From NCBI GenBank assembly GCA_017429205.1, contig JAFRPH010000030.1:1-16478 (forward strand): a stretch of DNA of 16,478 nt, in the 5' to 3' direction. The notes under the pieces were generated by a model, which was not told the origin of the DNA, did no database searches, and saw only the letters and a list, made by a program, of their open reading frames with translations. This stretch comes from Bacteroidales bacterium (lineage in GTDB: Bacteria > Bacteroidota > Bacteroidia > Bacteroidales > UBA932). The number at the start of each line of letters is the position of its first letter. The first letter of the stretch is position 1. A program made the position numbers and the translations under genes. Below are positions 15,336-16,478 of this stretch, one piece after another.

Positions 15336-16118
15336 ATGAAACACCGTATCTTATCATGGGTCATGATCCTGGCGCTGATTCCCATGGCGGCGGTCGCGGA
15401 CGGCGGGTACTGGGAAGATCCGGCTGCGGAAGGCGTGCCGATCGTGGACGTGGAGACCACGGATCCGATCGCTCCGGAAACCTGGCAGAATCCGGGCGTC
15501 AGCTATTATGTCGGCCAGACCGTGGTCTTCGGAAGGTATGAACAGGACGGAAGCGCCGTCAACGGTCAGGAGCCCATCGAATGGCAGGTCCTGGAGGTCC
15601 AGGGCAGCCGCGTCATGCTGATCAGCCGCCAGTGCCTGGCAGGCCTGCCTTATCATCAGGAGTACACCAAGGAGACCTGGGACACCTGCAGCGTCCGGAA
15701 TTGGCTGAACCAGAGCTTCCTGTATGCTGCCTTCACAGAAGCGGAGCGCCAGGCGATCCAGACCACCTGGGTGGATAACGGAGTCAGCCAGCGCAACCGT
15801 AGCTGGTCCTCTGCCAAGACCGGCGGCGACACACAGGACAAGGTCTTTCTGCTGAGCTGGGCCGAGGCAGAGCGGTATTTCCCGGGCAACGACAGCCGCA
15901 TCTGCTGGATGACGACCGCGGCCGGCGCACAGCGGTACCGCAAGGCCGGTGAGAAAGCCTGGTGGTGGCTGCGTTCGGCAGGGAAGAGCAACCTCGGCGC
16001 AGCGATCGTGCAGGCCAACGGCGGCCTGTCCAGCCAGCACATCAACGAGGATACCGGCGGCATCCGCCCTGTGATCTGGGTGGAGATGGGCACCGGGACA
16101 GAAGAGATCATCTACTGA
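15336..16118 (+). CDS. Exported DUF6273 domain protein
   Basis: This 260-residue secreted protein carries a DUF6273-type domain. The signal peptide covers about residues 1-21 (MKHRILSW then a hydrophobic core, A-V-A before DGG). A short Pro/Asp-rich linker leads into the domain (about 58-250). The motifs I associate with this family are PIEWQVLEV-G-R-MLIS, W-T-CSVR-WLN-SF, VFLLSWAEAE-YF, WWWLRSAG (209-216) and GGIRPVIWV (241-249). The fold resembles C-type-lectin/formylglycine-enzyme-like modules in spacing, but no catalytic residues can be assigned. It has no cell-wall anchor. It stands 213 bp after the adhesin terminator and has its own terminator, so it is probably a separate transcription unit; I found no convincing promoter in the gap. 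The biochemical role of DUF6273 is unknown to me. Confidence 0.88.
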   Translation: MKHRILSWVMILALIPMAAVADGGYWEDPAAEGVPIVDVETTDPIAPETWQNPGVSYYVGQTVVFGRYEQDGSAVNGQEPIEWQVLEVQGSRVMLISRQCLAGLPYHQEYTKETWDTCSVRNWLNQSFLYAAFTEAERQAIQTTWVDNGVSQRNRSWSSAKTGGDTQDKVFLLSWAEAERYFPGNDSRICWMTTAAGAQRYRKAGEKAWWWLRSAGKSNLGAAIVQANGGLSSQHINEDTGGIRPVIWVEMGTGTEEIIY

Positions 16119-16129
16119 GCGGATCCCAC

Positions 16130-16161
16130 GGCGGCAGTCGGAAAAAGGCTGCCGTCTTTTT
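16130..16161 (+). terminator. Rho-independent terminator after the DUF6273 gene
   Basis: GGCGGCAG (16130-16137) pairs with CTGCCGTC (16149-16156), including one G-U pair, around an 11-base loop, followed by five T residues (16157-16161). It begins 11 bases after the stop. Confidence 0.85.
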
Positions 16162-16200
16162 GGTTCTTCACGGAAAGTTAGGGAAAGCATATGGGGGATT

Positions 16201-16259
16201 CGCGCTCTGCGGAGCGCGCCAGGGGCTTTCCGATCGCCCCTGGACCCTTCGGGGCCGTC
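16201..16259 (+). repeat. Left hairpin unit of the palindromic element
   Basis: Hairpin 1 is CGCGCTC-TGCG-GAGCGCG (16201-16218). Hairpin 2 is CCAGGGGC (16219-16226) with GCCCCTGG (16236-16243). Hairpin 3 is CCC-TTCG-GGG (16245-16254), a UUCG-loop type. The three are stacked with no gaps of note. Confidence 0.75.
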
Positions 16260-16346
16260 TCTTTCTTGTTAGTTGTCGGGTAAGGCTGAGAGCATAGCCT
16301 GGCATTCCATCAAAAACCTGACAATTCCCCAAGAATCATTTAACGG

Positions 16347-16478
16347 GACGGCCCCGAAGGAGTCCAGAGGATTCGGAGCGCCCGGAAAACTGTCCGGTGG
16401 ACAGTTTTCAGCGGAGAATGGGCGGCAGCCCCGGATCGATCGGAAAGCCCTCTGGTGCGCCCGCAGGCGCATTCCCTC
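16347..16478 (-). repeat. Right, inverted hairpin unit with an internal insertion
   Basis: On the minus strand it repeats the left unit: stem TGCGCC-TGCG-GGCGCA (16456-16471), stem CCAGAGG/CCTCTGG (16449-16455 with 16364-16370) and the TTCGGGGCC block. The loop of the second stem is expanded by about 70 bases relative to the left copy and contains another perfect hairpin (16386-16408). Confidence 0.7.
16386..16408. other. Perfect 10-bp hairpin inside the right unit
   Basis: AAAACTGTCC (16386-16395) pairs with GGACAGTTTT (16399-16408) around a GGT loop. The T-rich 3' arm could give weak terminator activity, but the T residues are part of the stem. It is absent from the left copy of the unit. 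Confidence 0.75.

Larger units (their letters stand above)
16193..16478. repeat. Non-coding MITE-like element of nested palindromes (may continue past the window end)
   Basis: The two ends are inverted, diverged copies of one unit. Read inward, each has a G-rich end, a hairpin with a TGCG loop, a longer stem, and an ACCC/ACTCC-TTCGGGGCCGTC block. The arms 16240-16259 and 16347-16367 are inverted repeats differing by one inserted base, and GGGCTTTCCGATCG (16223-16236) recurs inverted at 16437-16450. The centre adds a stem at 16273-16281/16316-16324 and an inner stem at 16283-16287/16296-16300. No transposase or convincing reading frame is present. It resembles short palindromic interspersed elements of Clostridial intergenic regions (inference). 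Confidence 0.65.

Overview
The window reads as surface/secreted-protein territory from a high-GC (roughly 60% by eye) Gram-positive bacterium. It is most likely an uncultured gut or rumen member of the Clostridia (Bacillota). The reasons are Cna_B/SpaA isopeptide-type adhesin domains, a fibro-slime domain, a DUF6273 protein, strong GGAGG-type ribosome binding sites, GTG starts, and a lone family-5 solute-binding protein. This placement is inference: no rRNA or housekeeping marker is present. All five genes lie on the + strand. I see no sortase, permease, transposase, tRNA or CRISPR.

Layout. (1) 1-4508: the 3' part of a very large Cna_B-repeat protein whose start lies outside the window. Five classic Cna_B repeats are followed by seven of a second SpaA/prealbumin-like type and then two more of the first type, ending in a short tail without an LPXTG signal. 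(2) 4509-4598: a short gap with a very stable hairpin capped by a UNCG tetraloop but lacking a U-tract, then a good ribosome binding site. (3) 4599-6680: an OppA/DppA-like solute-binding protein with a type I signal peptide and no convincing lipobox, closed by a textbook terminator (6724-6763). (4) 6874-8325: an exported, very acidic, Thr/Glu/Pro-rich protein with a 54-bp tandem repeat and a C-terminal Ig-like domain. (5) 8382-15122: a 2246-residue adhesin, probably co-transcribed with the previous gene. It has an N-terminal adhesin-like region, a duplicated ~140-residue unit, beta-trefoil-like segments, a fibro-slime domain, about five SpaA/Cna_B-type domains and a terminal Spy0128/FctA-like domain, again with no sorting signal. 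It ends at a perfect terminator (15129-15160). (6) 15336-16118: a small exported DUF6273 protein with its own terminator (16130-16161). (7) 16193-16478: a non-coding stretch of nested palindromes whose two ends are inverted copies of one hairpin-rich unit, with base pairs kept by compensatory changes. It looks like a MITE-like or structured-RNA repeat element.

How they may work together (inference): everything encoded here appears exported, and the two giant proteins are built of rigid, isopeptide-capable stalk domains. The region could supply an extracellular adhesive or matrix layer. The notable absence is any covalent wall-anchoring signal on the proteins whose C-termini are visible. Either the lineage uses another retention mechanism or these proteins are released.
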